This document shows, one piece after another, positions 19,094 to 27,035 of a stretch of 32,347 nucleotides of DNA. The stretch covers positions 1-32,347 of IMG/VR virus record IMGVR_UViG_3300047557_000737, one strand, 5' to 3'. Source of the stretch: a virus. A program made the translations under genes and the position numbers. Positions within the stretch are counted from its first letter, which is position 1, and every line of letters starts with the position of its first letter. The notes below the pieces were generated by a model that was not told the DNA's origin, did no database searches, and was given only the letters and a program-made list of their open reading frames with translations.

Positions 19094-20266
19094 ATGTCCA
19101 TAACCGTCCTTTCGGGTTCGCCCCTTGTGGCCACGCCCGTTTACAACAAAATGCTTTACAAGGTCAGTGGCTCGCTGATTGCACAACCGAACTTCCGCTA
19201 TGTCTGCGATGTGAAGAACCCCGCAGGGACGACGCTGGCACGGCTGAAATGCGACAAATTGCCGACCACCAACTTCGGATTCTTTGATGTGCAGAAGGTC
19301 GTGGAAACTCTGGTAAGCCCGACCAAGCCGTCCTTGACGCAGACGGGATTCGTGGACCATTCGGGATTTTATTCCGGATATCGATTGGACTTTACCCAAG
19401 AGTACGGCAACACGCCCGTCGTGACAGGAGCGACCACAACGGTCAGCGGGGTGATGGCGTTTGCGGGGAACTTGGAGCAGTTGGAACTTGCGGATTGGAG
19501 TGGCGGCCTGTACTTCCCATCCTTTATAGCGGATGGAGTGAGCAGGGCTTTGACCACGCCTACAAGTCGCACGGTTTACGGCACGGATTACGGATTCCTT
19601 TGCATGGGTCAGTCGGGTACACCTTTTGACAGGGTGCAGGTGACTTATCCAACGAGGACTTTTACCGTTGACCTTCCTGCATCCGTTAGCGGGTCAATCG
19701 CTCGCTTTGGTGCTGGACCGATGAATCTAAAGGCGTTGACTTCAGCGCAATGCTCGGACGGCTCTGCTGGCTCGGTCAACTTTCCCACCGCTGAAGGGTC
19801 TTCCTACACGCTTGCCTTTGAGGATTCGGGTTCAGGTGATTTTTCGGTCGCTTACACCTACATCATCGGCCCATGCCAGCGGTTCAACTCCATCCCCGTC
19901 CATTTCGTCAACAAGTACGGCGGGATTGATTCGTACACCTTTACCATGAAGAACAGGAAGCGGGCGAACATTGAGCGAGAGGTGTTTGGTTACAACTCGG
20001 ATGTGTACGCAACCACCACCTACAACAAGGTTTGGGCGGGGTCGTTCGACTATGTGTACGCACTCAACTCCGATTGGCTGACCGATGCCGAATCCGAGTG
20101 GCTGATTGAGATGGTACGGAGCGGGTATGTGTGGCTCGAACTCAACGGAACCCTTGTGGAAGCGGTGGTCAACGCCAACCAGTATCAATTTGTAACCAGA
20201 CGGAACGACCGCTTGACCCAACTGCAAATCGAGATTGCGGTAGCCTACGATAACAACATCCTATGA
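19094..20266 (+). CDS. Tail/baseplate protein
   Basis: A 390-aa beta-rich protein with a conserved second half: CQRFNSIPVHFVNKYGGIDS, TFTMKNRKR, then ALNSDWLTDAESEWLIEM and a terminal beta segment QIEIAVAYDN. I recognise this layout from tail-tip or baseplate proteins of Bacteroidetes phages, placed just before the large hub-like protein. It overlaps the next gene by 4 nt (ATGA at 20263). No enzymatic motif is visible. It may build the distal tail ring. Confidence 0.65.
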   Translation: MSITVLSGSPLVATPVYNKMLYKVSGSLIAQPNFRYVCDVKNPAGTTLARLKCDKLPTTNFGFFDVQKVVETLVSPTKPSLTQTGFVDHSGFYSGYRLDFTQEYGNTPVVTGATTTVSGVMAFAGNLEQLELADWSGGLYFPSFIADGVSRALTTPTSRTVYGTDYGFLCMGQSGTPFDRVQVTYPTRTFTVDLPASVSGSIARFGAGPMNLKALTSAQCSDGSAGSVNFPTAEGSSYTLAFEDSGSGDFSVAYTYIIGPCQRFNSIPVHFVNKYGGIDSYTFTMKNRKRANIEREVFGYNSDVYATTTYNKVWAGSFDYVYALNSDWLTDAESEWLIEMVRSGYVWLELNGTLVEAVVNANQYQFVTRRNDRLTQLQIEIAVAYDNNIL

Positions 20267-22629
20267 GCGTAACCCTCATAGCCTACCCAACCGCCAACTT
20301 CATTGACGATTTAACGGCGTGGAATAACTTCAACACCCGTGCGACTGCCGATGGAGCGGATGCGGTTGAAGCAGCCTGCTTTGACTGCCTGTACCTGCGC
20401 TTTGCGGGGCTGAATGCCATGCCCGAACTTGCCTATGTGCTGGACACGATGGGCGGGACTGACATCGCCGTCACCTATTCCATTGGCGACATTGAAGATG
20501 TGACCAAGCAGCGGGGCAGTTTCAGCAAAACCATCACCCTGCCCAACACCCCGACGAATCGGGCCTGCTTTGCCTACGCATACAACATCCAATCCTTCGT
20601 GGGTGGATTCCAACCGAACAAGCGGATTCGTGCCGCAATGTGGGAGGATGGGGTGCAGGTGTTTTCGGGGGTGCTGCAACTGCTCTCCATGTCCAAGACC
20701 AAGGGAACGGTCACCTACGAGGTGGGCTTGTTTACGGACAATGTGTCCCTGTTCAAAGCCATTGAGGGCAATATGCTCGTCAACACCGCAGGAGTTACAG
20801 GAATGAACCACACACCCACCAGCGGCCATGTGTCGGGTACCTGGACTGCAAGCGGTGCAGCAAGCAGCGGGTATGTTTACGGGGTTGTGGATGCGGTCGG
20901 ATTTAGCGACTTGACCCAAGGGAACCTGGTCGCAGGGTGGTGGCAGTTGGGGCCAAGCATCTATGTCAAAAAGATGGTGGACCTCATCTTCACCCAAGCG
21001 GGATTCAGGTACTCATCCAACTTCTTCAACTCGTCCCTATTCAACAAGTTGGTCATCCCATACGCAGCAGGGACCATGCCCGTCAACTTGTCGGGGTCCA
21101 ACATCTTCGCCCAAGCCACTGGGAACACGGCGAACTTTATCAAGGGCGCAAACCAAACGCTCGCATTCCCGAAAGACACGCCTGCACCGTTCTACGACAA
21201 CCCAGGGTATTGGGTTGCATCATCCAGCACCTTCGTCGCTCCTGCACTCCCGACCCGTTGGAATGTGGATGTGACCTTGAATGTCAGCGGCTCAATTTCA
21301 TTTAGCGGGAGTATTCGTTGCAATATGTCAATCCGAAACATCACCAATTCAACGGATGTGTCGGTAATCAGCAACATCACCGCAAGAACTCAAAACCAGT
21401 TCACAGTCCGCTTTGAAAACATAACCATCCCCGCAAACATTAACGCAAATGTGGGGTTTGTCATTACCGCTGATACCGTTGTTGCAACCCAAAACTTTAG
21501 CGTCCTTTCGGGGGCAACGATTCAATGGACTTGCTTGGAGAATCCGTTGGGCATCGGTGTGTTGGATATGCGGACGGCCTTGCCTGCCGATGTCAAGCAA
21601 TCGGACCTCCTGCAAGATTTGCAGAAGATGTTCAACCTGCAATTCATGCCCGACCCCCAAGACCCAAGGCTGATTTACATCGAACCTTGGAAGGACTTCT
21701 ACTCGTCGGGCGTGGTGGATTGGTCGCAGAAATCGGATGAGAATGCGGAGCAGGTGCTGACAAACGGCGACCCGAATGCCTACACCAACATCGTGTTCAA
21801 GTACAAGGACATGGGGGACTATTTAAGCAAAACTTACAAGCAGTCCTACCCCTTGGCCCGTGAAGGTTATGGAGGCCGAATCTTTAACACCTCCAACTTT
21901 TATGGCAAAGGCGATAAGGTCGTGGAAACCCTATGCGGTACACTCATCCCCGCATCGTTTGCCTCGGATAAGATTCTTGGCCGCACTTGGGATTTGGAGG
22001 GAACTCGGTTGAGCGGAAGCATCAAACCATTGCAAACGGGCTACCGCATTGCCCAATACAACCGCATCACGGGGCAATCCCCTTGGCTTTATTGGTTTGG
22101 TCTTGAAGAGGACGGGTTTGCTGCAACAACCCCGATAACCGCCCTCCCCTTCGTGTCCCACATTGACAACCCATACAACCCCAGCGTGGACTTGGCCTTC
22201 GGTCAGCCTCGCTTGGTGTACTACAACGCCGTGAACGCAAGCGGCAACCCGTACACCTACACCAACAACAACTTGTACAACACCTACTGGCTCAATTACA
22301 TCAACGAAACGGTATCGCAGGAAGCCTTGCAGTTGGAACTCACGATGCTGCTATCATCGGTGGACATCTACCAACTTGACTTCCGCAAGCCCATCTACTA
22401 CGGTGGCATCCGTTGGCGGTTGCTTGAAATTCGTGACTACCTGGTCGGGCAGATGAAGCCGTGCCGTGTAACCTTGCGCAGAATCTTGAACCTGTCCGAG
22501 TTTGTCGCTACCACGACCCCACCCGTTGCAAATGACCCATCGGCCCTGTTCAACGGTCCGATTGACCCCGACCCTGTTGACCCAGGGTATGAACCACCCG
22601 TAAACCCCGAACTACCCTCCGAAGGATAA
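20263..22629 (+). CDS. Large tail-tip/baseplate hub-like protein
   Basis: A 788-aa virion protein. Residues about 18-50 hold WNNFNTRATADGADAVEAA then CLYLRF, a motif shared with the 56-aa protein at 545-715. Residues 70-180 (IEDVTKQRGSFSKTITLP, VFSGVLQLL) look like a hub start. Residues about 325-440 are a Ser/Thr/Asn-rich beta domain. Residues about 445-700 include LLQDLQKMFNLQFMPDPQDP and YIEPWKDFY. The C-terminus is proline and acid rich (DPDPVDPGYEPPVNPELP). The length and position, directly upstream of the tape measure gene, suit a tail-tip protein. Precise role is inferred. Confidence 0.65.
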   Translation: MSVTLIAYPTANFIDDLTAWNNFNTRATADGADAVEAACFDCLYLRFAGLNAMPELAYVLDTMGGTDIAVTYSIGDIEDVTKQRGSFSKTITLPNTPTNRACFAYAYNIQSFVGGFQPNKRIRAAMWEDGVQVFSGVLQLLSMSKTKGTVTYEVGLFTDNVSLFKAIEGNMLVNTAGVTGMNHTPTSGHVSGTWTASGAASSGYVYGVVDAVGFSDLTQGNLVAGWWQLGPSIYVKKMVDLIFTQAGFRYSSNFFNSSLFNKLVIPYAAGTMPVNLSGSNIFAQATGNTANFIKGANQTLAFPKDTPAPFYDNPGYWVASSSTFVAPALPTRWNVDVTLNVSGSISFSGSIRCNMSIRNITNSTDVSVISNITARTQNQFTVRFENITIPANINANVGFVITADTVVATQNFSVLSGATIQWTCLENPLGIGVLDMRTALPADVKQSDLLQDLQKMFNLQFMPDPQDPRLIYIEPWKDFYSSGVVDWSQKSDENAEQVLTNGDPNAYTNIVFKYKDMGDYLSKTYKQSYPLAREGYGGRIFNTSNFYGKGDKVVETLCGTLIPASFASDKILGRTWDLEGTRLSGSIKPLQTGYRIAQYNRITGQSPWLYWFGLEEDGFAATTPITALPFVSHIDNPYNPSVDLAFGQPRLVYYNAVNASGNPYTYTNNNLYNTYWLNYINETVSQEALQLELTMLLSSVDIYQLDFRKPIYYGGIRWRLLEIRDYLVGQMKPCRVTLRRILNLSEFVATTTPPVANDPSALFNGPIDPDPVDPGYEPPVNPELPSEG

Positions 22630-22632
22630 GAT

Positions 22633-24141
22633 ATGGCAGATGTAACCAAAGAAATTGTACTTGAGGTTGGCCTCAAGGATTCCACCGCCGCTGGCACGAC
22701 CAGCGCAAAGACCCGCTTGCGGGAATTGCAGAAGACCCTTGCGGACATGGCCCTCGCAGGCCAAGATGGGACCAAAGCATTCCGTGAAATGGAGAAAGAG
22801 GCGGGAAGGCTGAAGGACCAAATCGGGGACACGCAGCAAAGAATTAAGCAACTCGCATCCGATACCCGAACCATTGATACCTTCGTGAGTGCGGTCCAAG
22901 GTATCACGGCGGGATTCCAAATAGCCCAAGGAGCGGCGGCACTATTCGGAGCGGAGGAAGAAGAACTGCAGAAGTCCCTTGTCAAGGTCCAAGCGGCGAT
23001 GGCCCTCGCCAACGGGGTGCAACAGGTGGCCAACCTGCTGAACAAGGATTCAATCTTGATAACCCAAGGCCAAGCAGCGGCGCAGGCGCTTTACGCCGTA
23101 GCGGTGGGAACAAGTACAGGAGCGATGAAGGCTTTCCGCATCGCACTCCTTGCGACGGGTATCGGCGCAGCAGTCGCAGCCGTTGGTCTGCTTGTGGCCA
23201 AGTGGGACGAACTGACCGCAGCGGTTCGTCGGTTCCTGAACTTGCCCGACCCCAAGCAACGGGCAGCGGAGCAAGCCATAGCCCTGCAACGAGAGGAAGC
23301 GCAACTGGAGCAGTACCGCCAAGCGTACGATAGGCATACCGATTCACTCATCGCTGCTGACAACAAGCGGAAGGCTCAACAGGAGCAACGCCGCAAGGAG
23401 CAGGAGGAAGCCACCAAGCAACGCCTGCTGAAACTACAAGAGGAAAATAACGCCATCATCAAGTTTGTGGAGGATTTGAACTTGACCCTCTACGAGATGA
23501 AATTGGACGCTCAAGCGGCAGAGGACCAAGCCGTCATTGATGGGATGCGCAAACAGGGCCAAGCCCGTGCATCAGCGGCGGCAAGGGATATCGAGATTGA
23601 GAAAAAGAAACTGGAGGACCAAAAGATAATTGAGCAACAAAAGGTCGAACTCGCAAGCAGCGGGTTTGCAACGATTGGTCAACTTGCGAATGCCTTTGCG
23701 GGACAAAGCGAACAATCTCAAAGGAAGGCGTTTAATGTCAACAAGGCGGCAGGCATGGCCCAAGCCATCATTGATACCTACGCAGCGGCACAGGGAGCCT
23801 ATAAGTCGCAGATGACTATTCCCGACCCATCGGCCCCCGTCCGTGCCGCCGTTGCTGCTGGTATTGCAATCGCTCAAGGTCTTGCAAGAGTTGCTGCAAT
23901 ATCCAAGACGCAGTTCTCAAGCACCTCATCCACAACTCCACCGCCATCGGGAGGGGCGACATCAACAACTCCACCAGCGACTTTCTCCAACCCCCAAACC
24001 ACGATGCTCGGAACGGATGGGGCTGCAATGAACGGCCAAGGCCAAGGGATGCAACCCATGCGGGCCTATGTCGTGGAGCGTGACATCCAGCAGACGACCA
24101 GCAGGGTGCGCCGCTTGTCCGAATTTGCAACATTGGGCTAA
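22633..24141 (+). CDS. Tail tape measure protein
   Basis: A 502-aa protein. Residues 1-80 are a helical coiled coil (RLRELQKTLADMALAGQDGT). Residues about 90-215 hold hydrophobic helices (FRIALLATGIGAAVAAVGLL) typical of tape measure proteins that may insert into the host membrane. Residues about 215-345 are a long Lys/Glu/Gln coiled coil, followed by an Ala-rich helical part and a low-complexity Ser/Thr/Pro stretch at about 435-460. The tail length scales with this protein, so about 500 aa implies a fairly short siphovirus-like tail of roughly 75 nm (inference from a general ratio). Confidence 0.85.
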   Translation: MADVTKEIVLEVGLKDSTAAGTTSAKTRLRELQKTLADMALAGQDGTKAFREMEKEAGRLKDQIGDTQQRIKQLASDTRTIDTFVSAVQGITAGFQIAQGAAALFGAEEEELQKSLVKVQAAMALANGVQQVANLLNKDSILITQGQAAAQALYAVAVGTSTGAMKAFRIALLATGIGAAVAAVGLLVAKWDELTAAVRRFLNLPDPKQRAAEQAIALQREEAQLEQYRQAYDRHTDSLIAADNKRKAQQEQRRKEQEEATKQRLLKLQEENNAIIKFVEDLNLTLYEMKLDAQAAEDQAVIDGMRKQGQARASAAARDIEIEKKKLEDQKIIEQQKVELASSGFATIGQLANAFAGQSEQSQRKAFNVNKAAGMAQAIIDTYAAAQGAYKSQMTIPDPSAPVRAAVAAGIAIAQGLARVAAISKTQFSSTSSTTPPPSGGATSTTPPATFSNPQTTMLGTDGAAMNGQGQGMQPMRAYVVERDIQQTTSRVRRLSEFATLG

Positions 24142-24158
24142 CTGCTACATATCCCCAC

Positions 24159-24752
24159 ATGGAACTACCCGTATATCGGATGACTGTGGACGAAGTGGAC
24201 GAAGGCGTGCAGTTTGTCGCCCTCGTTGATATGCCTGCGATTGAAAAACCCTTCCAAGCCTTCGCCAAGACCCCGCAGCGGTTCGCTGAAACAGGAGAAC
24301 GCAGGGTGCTGACTGGACCGCTGATGCTTGCCGATACGCCAATCTTCCGCAAGGACGACACCTATGGCGAGTACTATGTCGTTTTTGACAAGGCGACCAT
24401 CCGCAAGATTGTCCAAAAGTACTTCAAGCAAGGGAACCAGCACAATGTCAACGCTTACCACAACGCCGAACTGGATGGGGTGTTCATGTTTGAATCCTAC
24501 ATCACCGACGCAGAGCGGGGCATCCTTGCACCCAAGGGCTACGAGGACACTCCCGACGGGTCTTGGTTCGGTTCCTTCAAGGTAGAGAACGACGAGGTGT
24601 GGGAGAATCGCCACGCCTTCAAAGGTTTCTCCGTTGAGGGGCTATTCGGAATGAAGAACACAGGCACGGAACTTGAGGTCGCACTTGCTGGCCTTGCAGA
24701 CGACTTAACCGCTTTTTTGCAACATATCCAACCAACCTACAAATCCCAATAA
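24159..24752 (+). CDS. XkdF-like prohead serine protease
   Basis: A 197-aa protein of the Peptidase_S78_2/XkdF type. Conserved blocks: RRVLTGPLMLADTPIFRKD at 48-66, GEYYVVFDKATIRKI at 70-84, NVNAYHNAELDGVFMFES at 96-113 with likely catalytic H101, and HAFKGFSVEGLF at 152-163 with likely nucleophile S158. It should cleave scaffold and capsid proteins during head maturation. It is directly upstream of the scaffold and major capsid genes, the usual order. Confidence 0.85.
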   Translation: MELPVYRMTVDEVDEGVQFVALVDMPAIEKPFQAFAKTPQRFAETGERRVLTGPLMLADTPIFRKDDTYGEYYVVFDKATIRKIVQKYFKQGNQHNVNAYHNAELDGVFMFESYITDAERGILAPKGYEDTPDGSWFGSFKVENDEVWENRHAFKGFSVEGLFGMKNTGTELEVALAGLADDLTAFLQHIQPTYKSQ

Positions 24753-24753
24753 C

Positions 24754-25386
24754 ATGAACCTGAAATCAGCCATTGAAACCCTGCGGACCGAACTCCGCAA
24801 GTTCACAACCCAAAAGCAATCCTTCGCCGACTACAAGTTGGTAGATGGTACTGTTGTCCGAGTGGACGGCGACCTCGTTGCAGGTACCGCCGTGTATGTC
24901 ATCACCGAGGACGAAACCCTCCCCGCTCCCGATGGCGAACATCAAGTCGAAGGCGTTGGCGTAGTCAAAACCGAAGGCGGCAAGATTACGGAAGTCGTCG
25001 TAGCCGAAGCCCCTGCCGCTACTGAAGAAGTAGAGGTTGCCGCTGAGATAACCCCCGAAGTTGCAGGCGAAGTGGTGAGTGAAATCGCCGAAGGCTATCC
25101 ATTGGTGGACCCCGCCATGGTTGAAGAAATCGTCAAGAAGCACTTGGTCAGCATCATGGAGGAATTGAAGGCCGCCTATACCGAGATGGGTAAGATGAAG
25201 GACAAGATGGCCGCATTTGCAAGCCAAATGGAAACCATGACCGACATCGTTGAGAAGGTCGCCGAACTTCCATCCGAAGCCCCCAAGCCAACCGCCTCCG
25301 CTATCGTGGAGCAACGGAGGGCCGCAACGCAGCAGAACTTCAACGCACTCGCACAAGCAATCCAAAACCTAAAAAAATCTAACTAA
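24754..25386 (+). CDS. Capsid scaffold protein
   Basis: A 210-aa acidic protein between protease and capsid. Residues 1-40 are helical, residues about 25-85 form a beta region (FADYKLVDGTVVRVDGDLVA), and residues about 85-110 are very Glu/Val/Ala-rich. Residues about 125-175 are a coiled coil (VEEIVKKHLVSIMEELKAAY), with a final basic helix (NFNALAQAIQNLKKS) that could bind the capsid. The layout matches scaffolds that guide shell assembly and are then cleaved. It starts 1 nt after the protease stop. Confidence 0.8.
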   Translation: MNLKSAIETLRTELRKFTTQKQSFADYKLVDGTVVRVDGDLVAGTAVYVITEDETLPAPDGEHQVEGVGVVKTEGGKITEVVVAEAPAATEEVEVAAEITPEVAGEVVSEIAEGYPLVDPAMVEEIVKKHLVSIMEELKAAYTEMGKMKDKMAAFASQMETMTDIVEKVAELPSEAPKPTASAIVEQRRAATQQNFNALAQAIQNLKKSN

Positions 25387-25410
25387 CCTTAACCCCCCAA
25401 AAACAAAGCC

Positions 25411-26349
25411 ATGAGTTATTCATTTGTTGCACCGCTGACTACCTATACCGAGCAGCAGCGTTTGCCCCTCATCACCAAAGCCGTGTTCTCGGCTCGTTCG
25501 GCATCCTTGTTCACCAAGCAAGTTGGTATCAAGTCAGCCGCCGCTCTCAACCTGATGGACACCGATGCCGCTATTGCGAGCGGTGATTCTTGCGGATGGA
25601 CTTCTTCAGGAACCACAACCTTCACGCAGCGCAACATCACCGTTGGTCGCATGAAGATTCAAGAAGAACTTTGCCCTCGCTCTTTGGAACAGTACTGGAT
25701 GCAGTCACAGTTGACCGCAGGTTCCTCTTACGACGGTGTTCCATTTGAACAAGCATTCTCCGAGCAGAAAGCCCTCCGCATCGCCGAGGCTTTGGAGAAC
25801 GCCATTTGGCAGGGCAACGCTTACTTCAGCGGTATCAACCAGTTGCTGAATGCTGCATCGGGTTCAACTGTTCTTGCCAACGCTTCATCTACCACTTGGA
25901 ACCCAGTATCGGCTTCCGTTGGTATCACCACAAGCAATGTCATCAGCATCTTTGACAAAGTTTACAATGATATCCCACAGGCCATCTTGACCAAGACCGA
26001 CCTCGTAATCTTCTGCGGATGGAATAACTTCCGCACCTTGATTGGAGCCATGAAGTCGCAGACTGGTGTTATGTACAACCAGGTTGACCTTCAAGGTTTG
26101 GCCGATGGTGATATCATCTACCCTGGCACGAATGTTCGCATCGTTGCAGTCCCAGGTTTGACCAACACCAACCGCATCGTCTGCACCTACCTCGGTAACT
26201 TGTTCTACGGAACCGACTTGTTGAGCGACGAGGAGCAGTTCTCGATATGGCTGTCACGCGACAACGACTCTATCCGTTATCAGGCTGCTTTTAAGGCAGG
26301 AGTGAATTTTGCGTATCCAGACTTGATGGTTGACTTCCGCTTGGCCTAA
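25411..26349 (+). CDS. Major capsid protein
   Basis: A 312-aa protein in the standard slot after protease and scaffold. The N-terminal arm (LITKAVFSARSASLFTKQVG), a central GRMKIQEELCPRSLEQYWMQ, the EALENAIWQGN helix region and the final IRYQAAFKAGVNFAYPDLMV are typical of HK97-fold coat proteins of Bacteroidetes phages. Codon usage shows many TTC/GGT/ATC/GCT codons, as in strongly expressed genes. A strong terminator follows directly, so the coat transcript ends here. Confidence 0.87.
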   Translation: MSYSFVAPLTTYTEQQRLPLITKAVFSARSASLFTKQVGIKSAAALNLMDTDAAIASGDSCGWTSSGTTTFTQRNITVGRMKIQEELCPRSLEQYWMQSQLTAGSSYDGVPFEQAFSEQKALRIAEALENAIWQGNAYFSGINQLLNAASGSTVLANASSTTWNPVSASVGITTSNVISIFDKVYNDIPQAILTKTDLVIFCGWNNFRTLIGAMKSQTGVMYNQVDLQGLADGDIIYPGTNVRIVAVPGLTNTNRIVCTYLGNLFYGTDLLSDEEQFSIWLSRDNDSIRYQAAFKAGVNFAYPDLMVDFRLA

Positions 26350-26355
26350 GTGTAA

Positions 26356-26385
26356 GGGGGGAGGGAAACTTCCCCCCGCTTTTTT
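26356..26385 (+). terminator. Rho-independent terminator after major capsid gene
   Basis: GGGGGGAG (26356-26363), loop GGAAAC, TTCCCCCC (26370-26377) then GC and six T (26380-26385). It begins 7 nt after the capsid stop and would define the 3' end of a very abundant transcript. Confidence 0.9.
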
Positions 26386-26416
26386 ATTCTTGCAACTCAC
26401 AAAATAAATATACACT

Positions 26417-26944
26417 ATGTCCTGCTCCCTAACTACGGGCTACGCCCTCGGATGCCGAGATTCAGTCGGCGGCATCAAAACTGTCTTTGTACAAGCCTTC
26501 AACCCAACGGGTTCCGTGAACACCAACGGAAGCGGAACGGTCACAGGCTTCACGGGTTTCTCATCGGGATTCTACGAGTACGACTTGACCAAGGCCACTT
26601 CGTCCATGACGGAAACCTTGAACGCAAGCACCGAGAACGGAACCTTGTTCTACACGCCCGAAGTCACCTTCACCATCAACAAGTTGCAGACCGCCGTGCG
26701 GAATGAACTGCGCCTCTTGGCTCGGAATCGCTTGCTGGTCATCGTCCAAGACAACAACAACCGCTACTGGGTGTTGGGTGCTGCGAATGGCTTGGAAGCC
26801 TCGGCAGGAACTGCTGGAACGGGTACTGCATTCGGTGACCGTAGTGGCTACGAGATGACGCTCACGGGAATGGAACCAGACCCGATGCTGAACATCTTGC
26901 CAGCAACATTCTCTGCGCTGACCGCACAAATCAGCGGGTCGTAG
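26417..26944 (+). CDS. Major tail tube protein
   Basis: A 175-aa protein beginning SCSLTTGYALGCRDSVGGIK, a start I associate with the tail tube proteins of Bacteroidetes siphoviruses. The middle TPEVTFTINKLQTAVRNELR and RNRLLVIVQDNNNRYWVLG and the Gly/Thr-rich loop before YEMTLTGMEPDP fit the tube fold. It stacks in rings to form the DNA channel of the tail. It is bracketed by terminators, so it can be expressed separately and at high level. It is placed away from the other tail genes, next to the capsid. Confidence 0.75.
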   Translation: MSCSLTTGYALGCRDSVGGIKTVFVQAFNPTGSVNTNGSGTVTGFTGFSSGFYEYDLTKATSSMTETLNASTENGTLFYTPEVTFTINKLQTAVRNELRLLARNRLLVIVQDNNNRYWVLGAANGLEASAGTAGTGTAFGDRSGYEMTLTGMEPDPMLNILPATFSALTAQISGS

Positions 26945-26946
26945 CG

Positions 26947-26954
26947 TATCTTTG
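26947..26954 (+). promoter_or_regulatory. -7 box between tail tube gene and terminator
   Basis: TATCTTTG, an exact TAnnTTTG match, 2 nt after the tail tube stop and followed by ACC as in the lipoprotein promoter. The only thing downstream before the terminator is about 70 nt without a gene, so it would make a short RNA. Chance is possible. Confidence 0.35.
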
Positions 26955-27023
26955 ACCTGCGGGCCTCATACCCCGCATGGTTTAGTGGTCTGGGCCATCT
27001 CGCAAGGGGTGGCCCTTTTTTTT
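26955..27023 (+). ncRNA. Possible short non-coding RNA
   Basis: From the box at 26947 to the terminator T-run is about 69 nt. It can form a first hairpin from GCGGG and CCCGC around 26960-26977 and the terminator stem at 26992-27015. No reading frame of useful size is present. It may equally be just the 3' untranslated region of the tail tube message. Confidence 0.25.
26992..27023 (+). terminator. Rho-independent terminator with GCAA loop
   Basis: GGGCCATCTC (26992-27001), loop GCAA (a stable GNRA loop), GGGGTGGCCC (27006-27015) give a 10-bp stem with two G-U pairs, then eight T (27016-27023). It ends the tail tube transcript. Confidence 0.9.
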
Positions 27024-27024
27024 G

Positions 27025-27032
27025 TACCTTTA
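27025..27032 (+). promoter_or_regulatory. -7-like box of glycosyltransferase gene (leaderless)
   Basis: TACCTTTA starts 2 nt after the terminator T-run and ends 3 nt before the ATG at 27036. It differs from TAnnTTTG only in the last base. Confidence 0.5.
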
Positions 27033-27035
27033 GGC

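Noticed and set aside
26970-27015. tRNA-like TGGTTTAGTGGT string
   Set aside because: It resembles a D-arm but no anticodon arm, T-arm motif or acceptor stem can be drawn; the segment is explained by the terminator.
26952-27035. Upstream extension of the GT4-like gene
   Set aside because: The extension runs through a strong terminator and a promoter box; the ATG at 27036 starts the Rossmann fold.
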